The translations under genes and the position numbers were made by a program. The notes beneath the pieces are model-generated. The model searched no databases, was not told the origin of the DNA, and worked only from the letters and a program-made list of their open reading frames with translations. DNA of 64,000 nt from Chitinophagales bacterium (GTDB taxonomy: Bacteria; Bacteroidota; Bacteroidia; Chitinophagales; UBA2359). Numbering within the stretch: the first letter of the stretch is position 1; each line of letters starts with the position of its first letter. The DNA lies in contig JACJXU010000001.1 of the NCBI GenBank assembly GCA_020636475.1, forward strand, positions 434,001-498,000, in the 5' to 3' direction. Below, in pieces: positions 27,792-35,708 of the stretch.

Positions 27792-28629
27792 TTTTTCTGT
27801 ACCAAATTGGGTAATGAAACACCAGCAATTCAGTAATTGGAAGGCGATACCTATTTCGGAAATACAAACGATAAAGAAAAAACTTTTGCGTTTTTCCCAG
27901 CCCAATGCTATGGTAAGTATTGTTATTCCCGCTTACAATGAGGAAAACAACTTGCTCAAAACCTTGTCTTCTTTGGCAGATACAGAAACACAACACGCGG
28001 TTGAACTTATTGTGGTAAACAATAATTCGACAGACTCTACGGCAGAACTTTTAGAAACATTGGGTGTAAAAACGCTGCACGAAAAAAAGCAAGGTATTAG
28101 TTTTGCACGCCAGTGCGGCTTGGACAATGCTTCGGGAAGCTATGTTCTGAATGCCGATGCCGACAGTATTTATCCGCCACAGTGGGTAAATGCACACGTA
28201 GCAGCATTGCAAGACCAAAGCATAAGTTGTGTGTATGGACGCTATTCTTTCATTCCCGGCAGTCGCTACAAACGCTGGCAATTGGCACTCTACGAATTTT
28301 TTGCCGTTACTATTTTCAATGTGCGCAGTTCCAAAAAAGATTACTTAAATGTAATGGGCTTCAACTTTTCGTTCCGCAAAGAAGACGGTATTGCCGTAGG
28401 TGGCTTCAATACCAAGCGTTTGGTGTGGGAAGATGGTTGGATGGGCATGCAACTTTTGGAAAGAGGCAAAATTTATTGCATAAAAAACGATACTTCGCGG
28501 GTGTGGACCAGCGACCGTCGCCTGATGGACGATGGCAGCCTTTGGCGGGCTTTTCACAGACGTATTATAGACCAAAGCAGTCGAATTTTCGGATATTTTT
28601 TTCCTAAATCGCTGGAAAAGAATGAATAA
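27784..28629 (+). CDS. Family 2 glycosyltransferase
   Basis: A 281-residue GT-A enzyme. VSIVIPAYNEENNLLKTL is the N-terminal nucleotide-binding strand. ELIVVNNNSTDST and NADADSIYPPQW (DxD-type metal site) follow, and WEDGWMGMQLLERGK provides the ED catalytic-base region. It transfers a sugar during repeat-unit assembly; the sugar is unknown. It overlaps the polymerase gene by 8 nt and is the last gene of the cluster. A short N-terminal extension (residues 1-38) precedes the catalytic domain. Confidence 0.9.
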   Translation: MRNFSVPNWVMKHQQFSNWKAIPISEIQTIKKKLLRFSQPNAMVSIVIPAYNEENNLLKTLSSLADTETQHAVELIVVNNNSTDSTAELLETLGVKTLHEKKQGISFARQCGLDNASGSYVLNADADSIYPPQWVNAHVAALQDQSISCVYGRYSFIPGSRYKRWQLALYEFFAVTIFNVRSSKKDYLNVMGFNFSFRKEDGIAVGGFNTKRLVWEDGWMGMQLLERGKIYCIKNDTSRVWTSDRRLMDDGSLWRAFHRRIIDQSSRIFGYFFPKSLEKNE

Positions 28630-28658
28630 AAAAGGGTATTTACATTGTGTAAATACCC
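28628..28658 (-). terminator. Terminator on the minus strand for the interrupted metalloprotease gene
   Basis: A perfect 11-bp stem, GGGTATTTACA and TGTAAATACCC with a 3-nt loop, is followed by T residues only in the minus direction. It lies 44 nt past the original stop of the interrupted gene and may also shield the convergent glycosyltransferase transcript. Confidence 0.75.
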
Positions 28659-28701
28659 TCACTGATACAAACCTACCCCTAAGTTGTATCATATAATTAG
28701 A

Positions 28702-28856
28702 CTACATCCTTAATATTTTTCGATAAAAATAATTTCCGTTAGCATCTTGTATTTTTACAATCAACAATGTATTTGGCTTGACAGCACTAATATCTATTGA
28801 CGAATTATAAACACCCCTTCCAACAGTCTCTTTATACAATAAGTTCCCATCTAAAT
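28702..28856 (-). pseudogene. Severed C-terminal end of the metalloprotease (T9SS sorting domain tail)
   Basis: About 51 codons read NLDGNLLYKETVGRG ... TLLIVKIQDANG ... YRKILRM and stop at 28702. This is the second half of a type A T9SS sorting domain. Its first half (HQVYPNPTDGMLYVTLADKN) is at the end of the frame at 29894-31639. Removing the IS630 element and one copy of the TA target joins the halves in frame (LIEIF-NLDGN) with no base missing. The fragment has no start of its own. Confidence 0.88.
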
Positions 28857-28863
28857 TAAGTAC

Positions 28864-29592
28864 CTACCCAAAAGAAATGGCGTAATGATTTCCATAGTTT
28901 TGGAGTATATTGATAATGGACTCGTGGAGGCTATCCATAGAGCAATAGTGTTTGGGTTGTAGCCAAAAATGCTTTATCATTTTCCACAGTATTTCAATTA
29001 AGTTAAGTTCGGGCGAATAGGCGGGAATAAATTGTAAGTACATACCTTTGTGCCGCCACTGCTTCATTTTTTCTTGCACTATTTTTGCTTTGTGGATAGA
29101 GGCATTGTCAAGAATGATAATGGTCTTTTTTTGTATTTTGTGGGCATAGTCGTCCAATGTTTGGATGACACATTGGGCATTGGCAGATCCTTGGTAGATA
29201 TTGCCATAAAATTCATTTTTGTAAATATTTAACAAGCCCAGTACCGTATAGCCTTTTGAACGCAAGGCAGGGAGCAAGACTGTCTCTCCTTTTTTTGACC
29301 AACAATAGGGAACACTAGGATTCATATCAAAGCCACATCCATCAAAATATACTAAATCTATATCCTCCTTAATTGCCTCTTGTTTAAGCAGTTGTACTTC
29401 TTTTTCAAAGAACCTGAAAAGACTTTCATCTCTTTTGTTTTGCAAAGATTTACGCATGCGTTTCCAAACAAAATTTGCCCTTTTCAATATTCTCTTTATC
29501 GTCTTGCAACTGGCGGCTTTTCCATAAATATTGTTTTGAACTGCCGTAAATACACTGATGCGCTGAATAGTCTCACTTGACGCACTCTCCAC
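28864..29592 (-). CDS. IS630-family transposase, DDE domain (second frame)
   Basis: The 242 codons encode the catalytic domain. The first Asp is in DLVYFDGCGFDMNP, the second in TIIILDNASIHKA, and the final Glu in PAYSPELNLIEILWKMIKHFW, the standard D-D-E triad of IS630. The frame has no ATG at its start; only a GTG is available. It is most likely produced by -1 frameshifting from the upstream HTH frame at A8 near 29595-29602, giving ...SAEEEKKIVESASSE... and a protein of roughly 335 residues, normal for the family. The stop overlaps the left terminal inverted repeat. Confidence 0.9.
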   Translation of the reverse strand: MESASSETIQRISVFTAVQNNIYGKAASCKTIKRILKRANFVWKRMRKSLQNKRDESLFRFFEKEVQLLKQEAIKEDIDLVYFDGCGFDMNPSVPYCWSKKGETVLLPALRSKGYTVLGLLNIYKNEFYGNIYQGSANAQCVIQTLDDYAHKIQKKTIIILDNASIHKAKIVQEKMKQWRHKGMYLQFIPAYSPELNLIEILWKMIKHFWLQPKHYCSMDSLHESIINILQNYGNHYAISFG

Positions 29593-29870
29593 TATTTTTT
29601 TTCCTCTTCTGCGCTGAATTTCCTCGGTCGCCCCGATTTCGCCTTATCCAACAAGCCTTCCTCTCCCGCTCTTTCCCAATTGGAAAACCACACACTTATC
29701 GTGTCGCGATATACTCCAAAAATATTGGACAAGGTTGCTATGTCAAAGCCTTTGTCACTTAATAAAAGTGCTTGTGCTCTATGGCGCACTCTTTCACTTG
29801 TACTTCCTTTTTTTAGCCCTTCCAACAAGGCTATTTCTGCTTCCTTTAATTTTATATATCTTTTACTCAT
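29592..29870 (-). CDS. IS630-family transposase, N-terminal helix-turn-helix (first frame)
   Basis: A 92-residue protein with a homeodomain-like helix-turn-helix (LSNIFGVYRDTISVWFSNWE) and the basic linker SGRPRKFS typical of IS630 OrfA. It would bind the terminal repeats. It stops with EEEKK immediately at an A8 run; slippage by -1 enters the DDE frame. The start ATG at 29870 is 33 nt inside the inner edge of the right terminal repeat. Confidence 0.9.
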   Translation of the reverse strand: MSKRYIKLKEAEIALLEGLKKGSTSERVRHRAQALLLSDKGFDIATLSNIFGVYRDTISVWFSNWERAGEEGLLDKAKSGRPRKFSAEEEKK

Positions 29871-29893
29871 ATGGCAAAGATAAGTACTTTTTT

Positions 29894-31639
29894 TTATGCT
29901 GGCTTTCTTTTGTCCAAGTACTTAAAAATTTCAATTAAATGGGCAATATTTTTATCGGCTAATGTGACATACAACATTCCATCGGTGGGATTTGGATAAA
30001 CTTGATGACTAACTAAAATGTTTGATTCTTCCTTGTTATTTTTTGCTGCTCCACATAAATTTTCGTCAATGTAACAATGAAGGTTTGTTCCCGCCGGTGC
30101 CTCAAACCCATCGGACAAATTGATGTAATTTTCCGAAGCCATGATTATAGCATCTGTCGTATTGATACTTGAAAGAGCCTTAATATAAAAAATAGCATAA
30201 AATTCTTCTCCCGAAGGAACGGGAAAATTGATATTTATAGAATCGTTGCACGAAATCGAAGGAGTATCGCAGGCATCGCCTATTCCGTCTCCGTCTGCAT
30301 CTGCTTGGTCGGGATTAGGTGTATTAATGCAATTATCTATGGTATCATCTACGCCGTCGCCATCTGTGTCCGTTGCACAAGTTGCCGACAAACACGTAGC
30401 AGCTGCCATTTTGGTATCAATGGCGGAGATAGATACACTTGACCAAGTATAAGAAGGATTGCCAATCAAGAAACCTGACGACATAATAAAACCCGTAGAA
30501 GTATCATGACCGGCATTAAAAACATGTCCCAATTCGTGGCTTGTGTTATGCCGTTGGTCTTGATTAGTTGCCGAAGGCGAGAAAGTAAACGTCAGATCTT
30601 CGATTACATTGTATTTGTAGTTGGTAAGGCAGACAGTACCGTTGTACGCTAAACCAGAGTTGCCACTATTGCCGCCATATACCAAGTTTCGGGTGGTAAA
30701 CAATGAGCCAACATCGTGGGTTGTCGTAAAACCTGTAGCCGCCCAAACACGAAAAGAATTGGGTAAAGGGGACGTAGGTGTTCCTAATAATTCTAAAACA
30801 TCGGTAGAGCTTGTCCATACAGACGTAGTAGTTGTTTCTATAAACATTTCAGTAATAATCATTTGCAGTTCATACGTAAAATCCACATCATAATCCGACT
30901 CTACCAAGTTCATTACCGTTGCCAGCCAACTTTCTACATTGGCAATATCGGCGGGACTACCTTTGTGAAAATCATAAATACCAAAATCGGCAGCTAAGGC
31001 TACCTCCAACACTCTACAGCCAGTCACCGATTTAGGTGCGGCTTCATTTGTTCCTTCAAACTGTGGTTTTATCTTTTCCAACTCATCTGCCGCACAAGAA
31101 ACTTCGGCTCCGGCTACTTTATTCTTCGTGTTGTAAACTATATACAAATCATTTGCGGCTGTTTTCAAAATATTTGCAGCATTTTCTACGTACCATTCAT
31201 TTTGTTTCCCATCTTTTATCCACAAGTGAAAATACCTTGGCGTAATGGTGGCGCGTAATTCTGAATTTGTTTCTCCTTCAATATATCCTTTGTACGTAAT
31301 GTTGTTATCAATGGTACGTGTTTCAATTCCGGTAGCTGTTTTTACGCGCACCACACAATCATCTGCAATAATATTATGAGGATAAAGTACCAAATTGCGC
31401 GATTTTCCTTCTATTTCTATCGAAAAATGAGGATTTTGCGGCATTTTTTTCACATCATTATAAATCTTCTCAGGGGAAATTGCTACTAATTGATATGCTG
31501 TAAAGCTATTTTGTAATATGCTTAATTGTTCATTAGTGGGTTTTTGGGAATGGCCGAACAAATTGGTTTGGGCGTTGGCATAATGTGTAAGCAGACAGAA
31601 TAAGACCGTAACAATGCTAAATAAGACTCTTTTTTTCAT
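29894..31639 (-). pseudogene. Secreted zinc metalloprotease truncated by IS insertion
   Basis: A reprolysin-like (M12-type) metalloprotease. Residues 1-23 are a signal peptide (VLFSIVTVLFCLLTHYANAQ). A propeptide-like region follows, then the catalytic domain with zinc motif HELGHVFNAGHD (His368, Glu369) and a downstream Met-turn-like FIMSSGFL. DTDGDGVDDTIDNC and ADADGDGIGDACD are thrombospondin type 3 calcium-binding repeats. A beta-rich linker with FEAPAGTNL precedes the T9SS sorting domain, which begins at YPNPTDGM. The host sequence ends at 29925; the last residues (KYLDKRKPA) come from the IS. The product lacks half of its sorting signal, so it would probably not be exported through T9SS. 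The remainder is at 28702-28856. Confidence 0.9.
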
Positions 31640-31826
31640 GAGGTTAAATAGTTTTTTTAGTAATGGGAATATAAATAAACGAATTAAAATTAAAATTATA
31701 TAATATAATTTAAAAAATATTTTTACTTACGTGTAAAGGTAATCATTATTCTGATTTAGCAAAATCAAATCGTTAATATATTTGGCTTAAAATAAAAAAT
31801 TACCCTACTTTTACCTGCAAAACTGC

Positions 31827-32561
31827 GTGTCGAAAAAAATACTCATCACTCAATCGAACTACATTCCGTGGCGGGGCTACTTTGATGCTATTCGCGTTGC
31901 CGATGTATTAGTATTGTACGATGAAGTGCAATATACGCGCCGCGACTGGCGCAACCGCAACCGCATTTTGTTGCAGCAAAAGCCTCATTGGCTGAGTATT
32001 CCGGTGGCGGTAAAAGGAAAATTTCTTCAAACAATTGAGGAAGTACAGGTTTCCGACCAAAATTGGCGCAAAACACACTGGGAAGTGTTGCGCCATGCGT
32101 ATAACAAAGCTCCTTATTGGCAAGAAATATCCGAACTGTTGATGCCTTTGTATCTCCATTCGACAGAAACGACACTTTCACAAATAAATTTCCATTTTAT
32201 CCGTACCATTTTACAGTATTTGCACATCAATACGCCTATTATTTGGTCGAACAGTATTCCCAAACATACTGCCGATGCGAGTTTGCGCCTGTTAGAAATT
32301 TGTAAGTTTTTGCAGGCAGATACTTATCTGAGTGGTCCTGCGGCTAAAGCATATTTGCACACAAGTGCTTTTGCCCAACAAAATGTTCGTGTAGCCTATT
32401 TTAATTATACAAATTATCCTTCTTATCCGCAAATAGGCAGTACATTTTTTGTTCCACAGCTAAGTGTGTTAGATTTGCTTTTTAATGAAGGTAAAAATGC
32501 TGTGCGTTATCTCAAAAGTTATCCCGAAGTTTCTAATATTCCATTCTATGAATTTGTCTGA
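31827..32561 (+). CDS. WbqC-like family protein
   Basis: A 244-residue protein of the WbqC family, found in O-antigen and glycan clusters. The N-terminal signature ITQSNYIPWRGYFDAIRVAD and the following YDEVQYTRRDWRNRNRI are diagnostic. The biochemical role is not firmly established; a function in unusual nucleotide-sugar synthesis is often assumed. The start is GTG at 31827. The next gene (PglD-like) begins 4 nt after the stop, so they form a unit. This pair is separate from the main polysaccharide cluster, with the interrupted protease gene between. Confidence 0.88.
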   Translation: MSKKILITQSNYIPWRGYFDAIRVADVLVLYDEVQYTRRDWRNRNRILLQQKPHWLSIPVAVKGKFLQTIEEVQVSDQNWRKTHWEVLRHAYNKAPYWQEISELLMPLYLHSTETTLSQINFHFIRTILQYLHINTPIIWSNSIPKHTADASLRLLEICKFLQADTYLSGPAAKAYLHTSAFAQQNVRVAYFNYTNYPSYPQIGSTFFVPQLSVLDLLFNEGKNAVRYLKSYPEVSNIPFYEFV

Positions 32562-32565
32562 CAAC

Positions 32566-33228
32566 ATGCCGCTATCGCTTATTATTGTAGGAAATACCAG
32601 TAATGCCCGCTTGGCAAAATTTTATTTTGAACGAGATACTACATTCAAAGTAGTGGCTTTCGCCGTCGATGCTGCTTATATAAAGGAAGAATCTTTTGAA
32701 GGGAAGCCCGTAGTAGCATTAGAAAACTTACGAGAAAACTATCCTCCTCAGCAATACAGTATTTTTGTAGCGATTGGCTATTCGCAAATGAATCAGTTGC
32801 GGGCGCAAAAATATCTTCAGTGCAAGGCTTGGGGCTATGGTTTTGCTTCGTACATAAGCCCTCGTTGCCATTTTCTGAGTCAGTTTCCTTGTGGTGAAAA
32901 TTGTTTTATACTGGAAGACAATACCATTCAGCCCTATGCAAAAATTGGCAATAATGTAGTGTTGTGGAGCGGCAACCATATAGGACACGATACGCGCATA
33001 GACGACCATTGTTTTATTACTTCGCATGTGGTGGTGGCAGGTTTCACGCATATTGAAGCGTATTGTTTTATTGGCGTAAATGCCACTTTGCGCGATGATA
33101 TAACTATTGGCGAAAAAAGCTTGATAGGTGCGGGTGCGGTAGTTGTACAAAACACGGCTCCCGAAAGTGTAATAGTGCCTCCGGCAAGTATTCAGCTAAA
33201 GCGCAAAAGCTCGGAGGTGAAAATTTGA
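32566..33228 (+). CDS. PglD/NeuD-like sugar O- or N-acetyltransferase
   Basis: A 220-residue two-domain enzyme. Residues 1-90 form a Rossmann-like sugar-nucleotide binding domain (LSLIIVGNTSNARLAKFYF ... IFVAIGYSQMNQLRAQKY). The remainder is a left-handed beta-helix with hexapeptides (AKIGNNVVLWSGNHIGHDTR, CFIGVNATLRDDITIGEKSL). The His in SGNHIGHDTRI is the likely catalytic base. The start at 32566 is 4 nt after WbqC's stop; an in-frame ATG at 32548 would overlap it. It likely acetylates an amino sugar used with WbqC in glycan synthesis. Confidence 0.85.
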   Translation: MPLSLIIVGNTSNARLAKFYFERDTTFKVVAFAVDAAYIKEESFEGKPVVALENLRENYPPQQYSIFVAIGYSQMNQLRAQKYLQCKAWGYGFASYISPRCHFLSQFPCGENCFILEDNTIQPYAKIGNNVVLWSGNHIGHDTRIDDHCFITSHVVVAGFTHIEAYCFIGVNATLRDDITIGEKSLIGAGAVVVQNTAPESVIVPPASIQLKRKSSEVKI

Positions 33229-33258
33229 GTTGATGTTTTTGTTTGATAAGATTGTACC

Positions 33259-33293
33259 AAAAAAATACTGCTCAATGCAAGCACCGAGCAGTA
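33259..33293 (-). terminator. Terminator on the minus strand after the orphan T9SS domain
   Basis: ATACTGCTC and GAGCAGTAT form a 9-bp stem with an 11-nt loop; the minus-strand transcript then runs into T residues. It lies 27 nt past the stop of the orphan sorting domain. Confidence 0.7.
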
Positions 33294-33319
33294 TCCTATC
33301 AAAAAATCATTTAAACTAC

Positions 33320-33610
33320 TTATTTTGTCAAAATCATTTGTTTGATAGCGATGGTAGTATTTCCTATGTTTAAGGTATAAAAATAAGTGCCGGCAGCTAA
33401 CTCACCACCATTTACGGTTATCGTACCAAATCCGCCGGTGCTTAAAGGAAAGGTTTTTACTATTTTTCCTTCTACATTGCTAATTTGTATTTGTGCATCG
33501 CGGCTGTTTTCGGGCAAGAAATATTGAATAATAGTTTTGTTGTAGAACGGATTGGGGGTATTTTGCTCCAAGCGTGATTTGTGGTCATCTAAAATATTTT
33601 GTAATGACAA
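33320..33610 (-). pseudogene. Orphan T9SS sorting domain, remnant of a secreted protein gene
   Basis: About 92 codons match the end of the S74/T9SS protein (residues about 486-579) almost residue for residue, from QNILDD through LEQNTPNPFYNKT and KIVKTFPLST to KQMILTK. Only a few substitutions are seen (for example STSGFG/STGGFG). There is no signal peptide or passenger; the frame opens at a TTG immediately beside a terminator hairpin. This is the tail of a duplicated gene whose front has been lost, or a recombination product. A free exported sorting domain is not possible without a signal peptide. Confidence 0.85.
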
Positions 33611-33611
33611 C

Positions 33612-33651
33612 CTAAAAAAAAACGCGACTGCCTTTCACGACAGCCGCGTTT
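33612..33651 (-). terminator. Terminator on the minus strand
   Basis: AAACGCGGCTG and CAGTCGCGTTT form an 11-bp stem (one G-U) followed by about nine T residues on the minus strand. It would end transcripts from the HAD gene side. The orphan T9SS domain begins directly after its T run, so the domain may never be transcribed. Confidence 0.72.
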
Positions 33652-33856
33652 TACACACCCTAGATAAGTTTTAAATACCCTGTTATTCTTACGATGCTAT
33701 AAAAGTAAAGCATCTACCCTTCTTTTGGAAGCATTTGCCTGCAAAACGGGTATAAACACGCTATAAATTAGGTATAAATACCTAATCGCAAAATGTGTAA
33801 AGCGTTGATAAATTGATAACTTTTAAATTAATAAAAATATTAACATTTAATTTTAA

Positions 33857-34468
33857 TCAACTGCTATGAAAAAGTGGATTTTGAATATTTTCGTTTGGTA
33901 TTGCCAACACCGAATGAATACCTACATCTTGGGCAGCACGGACGTTCTCTGCTTTGTCGTCAAAGAAAATAGCTTCTTGGGGGTGAGCTTTTTCGTACGC
34001 CATAACCTTTTCGTAAATAGCTATATCGGGTTTTGCCAAATGCAAATGGTGGGAGCAGTAAATTTCATCGAACAAAAGCATTAATTCCGGGTAGAGTTGC
34101 ATAAAAGCACGCTCGTGGGTGATATTCGTATTGCTAAGGGCAACTATTCGTGTTTTATGGCAGCGCAAGTTTTGTAAAATAGCAGGTATTTCAGGAAAAA
34201 TATCTCCGAAAATATTGTTCCAAGCCATACGAAATTCGTTGACGCTGAGCGGATAGCCAAGTTGCTCGGAAAGATGCTGGCAGAAGTTTGTCTCAGAAAT
34301 TTTGCCCGTTTCAAAAAGCGCGTAAGTTTCGTCCGGACGAAGCAAATGGCTCACTTCAGCTACGCTATGTTGGGTAAGTGCCGCCAAATAACGCACAATT
34401 CCCTCCATATCAATGGCGAAAAGTGTATTGCCAATATCGAAAATAGCTAATTTATAGTGCGTGTCCAT
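33857..34468 (-). CDS. HAD-superfamily hydrolase, subfamily IA
   Basis: A 203-residue phosphatase-like protein. Motif I is AIFDIGNTLF, with the nucleophile Asp11; the second Asp of DxD is replaced by Gly, as in YihX-like members. Motif II is VALSNTNITHE, motif III the Lys in HLAKPDIAIYEKV, and motif IV IFFDDKAENVRAAQ. The cap is the small helical type inserted after motif I. It probably removes phosphate from a small metabolite; the substrate is unknown. It ends a three-gene minus-strand run with the SUI1 and NrtR-like genes (6 nt and 27 nt gaps). Confidence 0.88.
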   Translation of the reverse strand: MDTHYKLAIFDIGNTLFAIDMEGIVRYLAALTQHSVAEVSHLLRPDETYALFETGKISETNFCQHLSEQLGYPLSVNEFRMAWNNIFGDIFPEIPAILQNLRCHKTRIVALSNTNITHERAFMQLYPELMLLFDEIYCSHHLHLAKPDIAIYEKVMAYEKAHPQEAIFFDDKAENVRAAQDVGIHSVLAIPNENIQNPLFHSS

Positions 34469-34474
34469 CCTAAT

Positions 34475-34834
34475 TTATCCGCCCGAAAATTTATAACGAT
34501 AGCCATCTTTTTGCAAAATTTCGGCTATGCGCTGGCGTTTTTCGCCCTGAATAATAATTACACCCTCTTTTACGCTTCCGCCACAGCCGCAAAATGTCTT
34601 CAACTTTTTGCCCAAAGCCTCCAAATCTGCTTCTTTGCCTTCAAAGCCCTCCACAAGCGTTACCGTTTTTCCGCCGCGATGTTTTCTTTCTATCACTATA
34701 CGCAAGTTTTGTTGCGAAGGGGCTACGGTTTGTGTTTCTTCTGCTTCATTTTGCTGCGATTCGTAATATGCTTGGTTGGTAGAATACACCAACAAATCTT
34801 CCAAACCCAACTTTTTTTTATTTTTCATCGACAT
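34475..34834 (-). CDS. SUI1/YciH-family translation initiation factor
   Basis: A 119-residue protein related to eIF1 and E. coli YciH. The C-terminal about 80 residues carry the SUI1 fold: LRIVIERKHRGGKTVTLVEG, the GCGGSVKEG loop and IIIQGEKRQRIAEILQ. Bacterial members may influence start-site fidelity; their role is poorly defined. The N-terminal about 35 residues are charged and poorly conserved. It lies between the HAD gene and the NrtR-like gene on the minus strand. Confidence 0.9.
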   Translation of the reverse strand: MSMKNKKKLGLEDLLVYSTNQAYYESQQNEAEETQTVAPSQQNLRIVIERKHRGGKTVTLVEGFEGKEADLEALGKKLKTFCGCGGSVKEGVIIIQGEKRQRIAEILQKDGYRYKFSGG

Positions 34835-34861
34835 AATTTTTTGTACATAAACAGCTTAAAA

Positions 34862-35518
34862 TTACAACATAAACCGGAAACCATTTTCTACTGCTTTTTC
34901 ATAAAGTGCCTTATTAAATCGATACAAGCGCGCGGGTCTGTGTCCGTACAGTTGTCGCACGGCATCGGTTTCTTCCACAAAGTCCATATACATTAGTTTT
35001 CGGCGAAAATTGCGCTTATCGAAATCCGTTTTTAGCAGTATTTCATACAAATTTTGCATATCGGGCAAGGCAAAATTTTCCGGCAAAAGGTCAAAGGCAA
35101 GTGGTTTGTAGCGAATTTGCTCACTCAACCATTGGTAGGCACTGTTCACCAACGAAAACGCTTCCGGCGACAGTTTGCTTATTTGATGCCACGCTACCCA
35201 TTCGGCAGTATTTTTGTTTTCGCCCAAGGCGTGTTTTTCCATATTACACAAACAAGCGTAATTGATGCAGAGCGTATTTTCGTCCGCAACATCATTGATG
35301 GGCAAATTGCTGGCAGAAAGTTGTATATAATTTTGCGGCTGCAAGGCAAAATAACGTTCACAAAGCAATTGCAGGGCGGTTTCGAGATTTTGGTCTTGTT
35401 GAAGATGCGCCGCAAGGAGTTTTTTTTTATCGTTTAAAAGAATGTGAAGTTGCTCGCCGTCAAAGCCGACAAAAATGCAGACAACGGTTACGGTCGATTT
35501 TAATATATTTTCCGCCAT
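34862..35518 (-). CDS. NUDIX-fold NrtR-like protein with winged-helix domain
   Basis: A 218-residue protein. Residues 10-135 look like a NUDIX fold (VTVVCIFVGFDGEQLHILL), but the canonical GxxxxxExxxxxREUxEExGU box is absent; ETALQLLCERYFALQPQNYI stands in its place, so catalysis is unlikely. The C-terminal about 75 residues (FDLLPENFALPDMQNLYEIL, DKRNFRRKLMYMDFV) are the NrtR-type winged helix. Such proteins repress NAD or sugar genes on binding a nucleotide ligand. Its target is unknown. It is divergent from rpsF and could bind the promoter between them. Confidence 0.87.
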   Translation of the reverse strand: MAENILKSTVTVVCIFVGFDGEQLHILLNDKKKLLAAHLQQDQNLETALQLLCERYFALQPQNYIQLSASNLPINDVADENTLCINYACLCNMEKHALGENKNTAEWVAWHQISKLSPEAFSLVNSAYQWLSEQIRYKPLAFDLLPENFALPDMQNLYEILLKTDFDKRNFRRKLMYMDFVEETDAVRQLYGHRPARLYRFNKALYEKAVENGFRFML

Positions 35519-35629
35519 AAGTGTAAATAATCAATTGGAAATAAACAAATATTGCAAGGCAAAGTAAAGGCTACAAATTTAAAAAAAACAGCAAATAACC
35601 AGAGGCTGTACCGTAAAAAACATTTTTTT

Positions 35630-35660
35630 TTGGCTGCAAATGAATAAGTTTGTATCTTTG
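35630..35660 (+). promoter_or_regulatory. Promoter of the rpsF-rpsR-rplI operon
   Basis: TTG at 35630-35632 and TATCTTTG at 35653-35660 are 20 nt apart, an excellent Bacteroidota promoter. It lies inside the longest possible rpsF frame, which shows that the ATG at 35640 is not the start. Confidence 0.75.
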
Positions 35661-35708
35661 CCGCCGCAAAATTTATTTTTTAACCATAAGCCTAAGTGCG
35701 ATAAAATT

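Larger units (their letters stand above)
28859..29922 (-). mobile_element. IS630-family insertion sequence (1,064 bp)
   Basis: The ends are imperfect inverted repeats: AGTACCTACCCAAAAGAAA at the left and AGTACTTGGACAAAAGAAA (complement) at the right. It is flanked by the dinucleotide TA on both sides (28857-28858 and 29923-29924), the target duplication expected for IS630/Tc1-mariner elements. It encodes an HTH frame and a DDE transposase frame joined through an A8 slippery stretch. The element sits inside the T9SS domain of a secreted metalloprotease gene, on the same strand. Both ends and both frames look intact, so it may still be active. Similar ends occur at 42.9, 43.1, 43.3, 43.4, 45.8, 55.75, 55.88 and 56.56 kb. 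Confidence 0.92.

Noticed and set aside
28864-29870. Transposase broken by a random frameshift
   Set aside because: The break lies exactly at an A8 slippery run at the usual domain boundary, the normal organisation for many IS630 members.
35640-35708. rpsF start at the upstream ATG
   Set aside because: A consensus promoter overlaps this stretch, so it cannot be in the transcript; the ATG at 35709 gives the normal S6 N-terminus.
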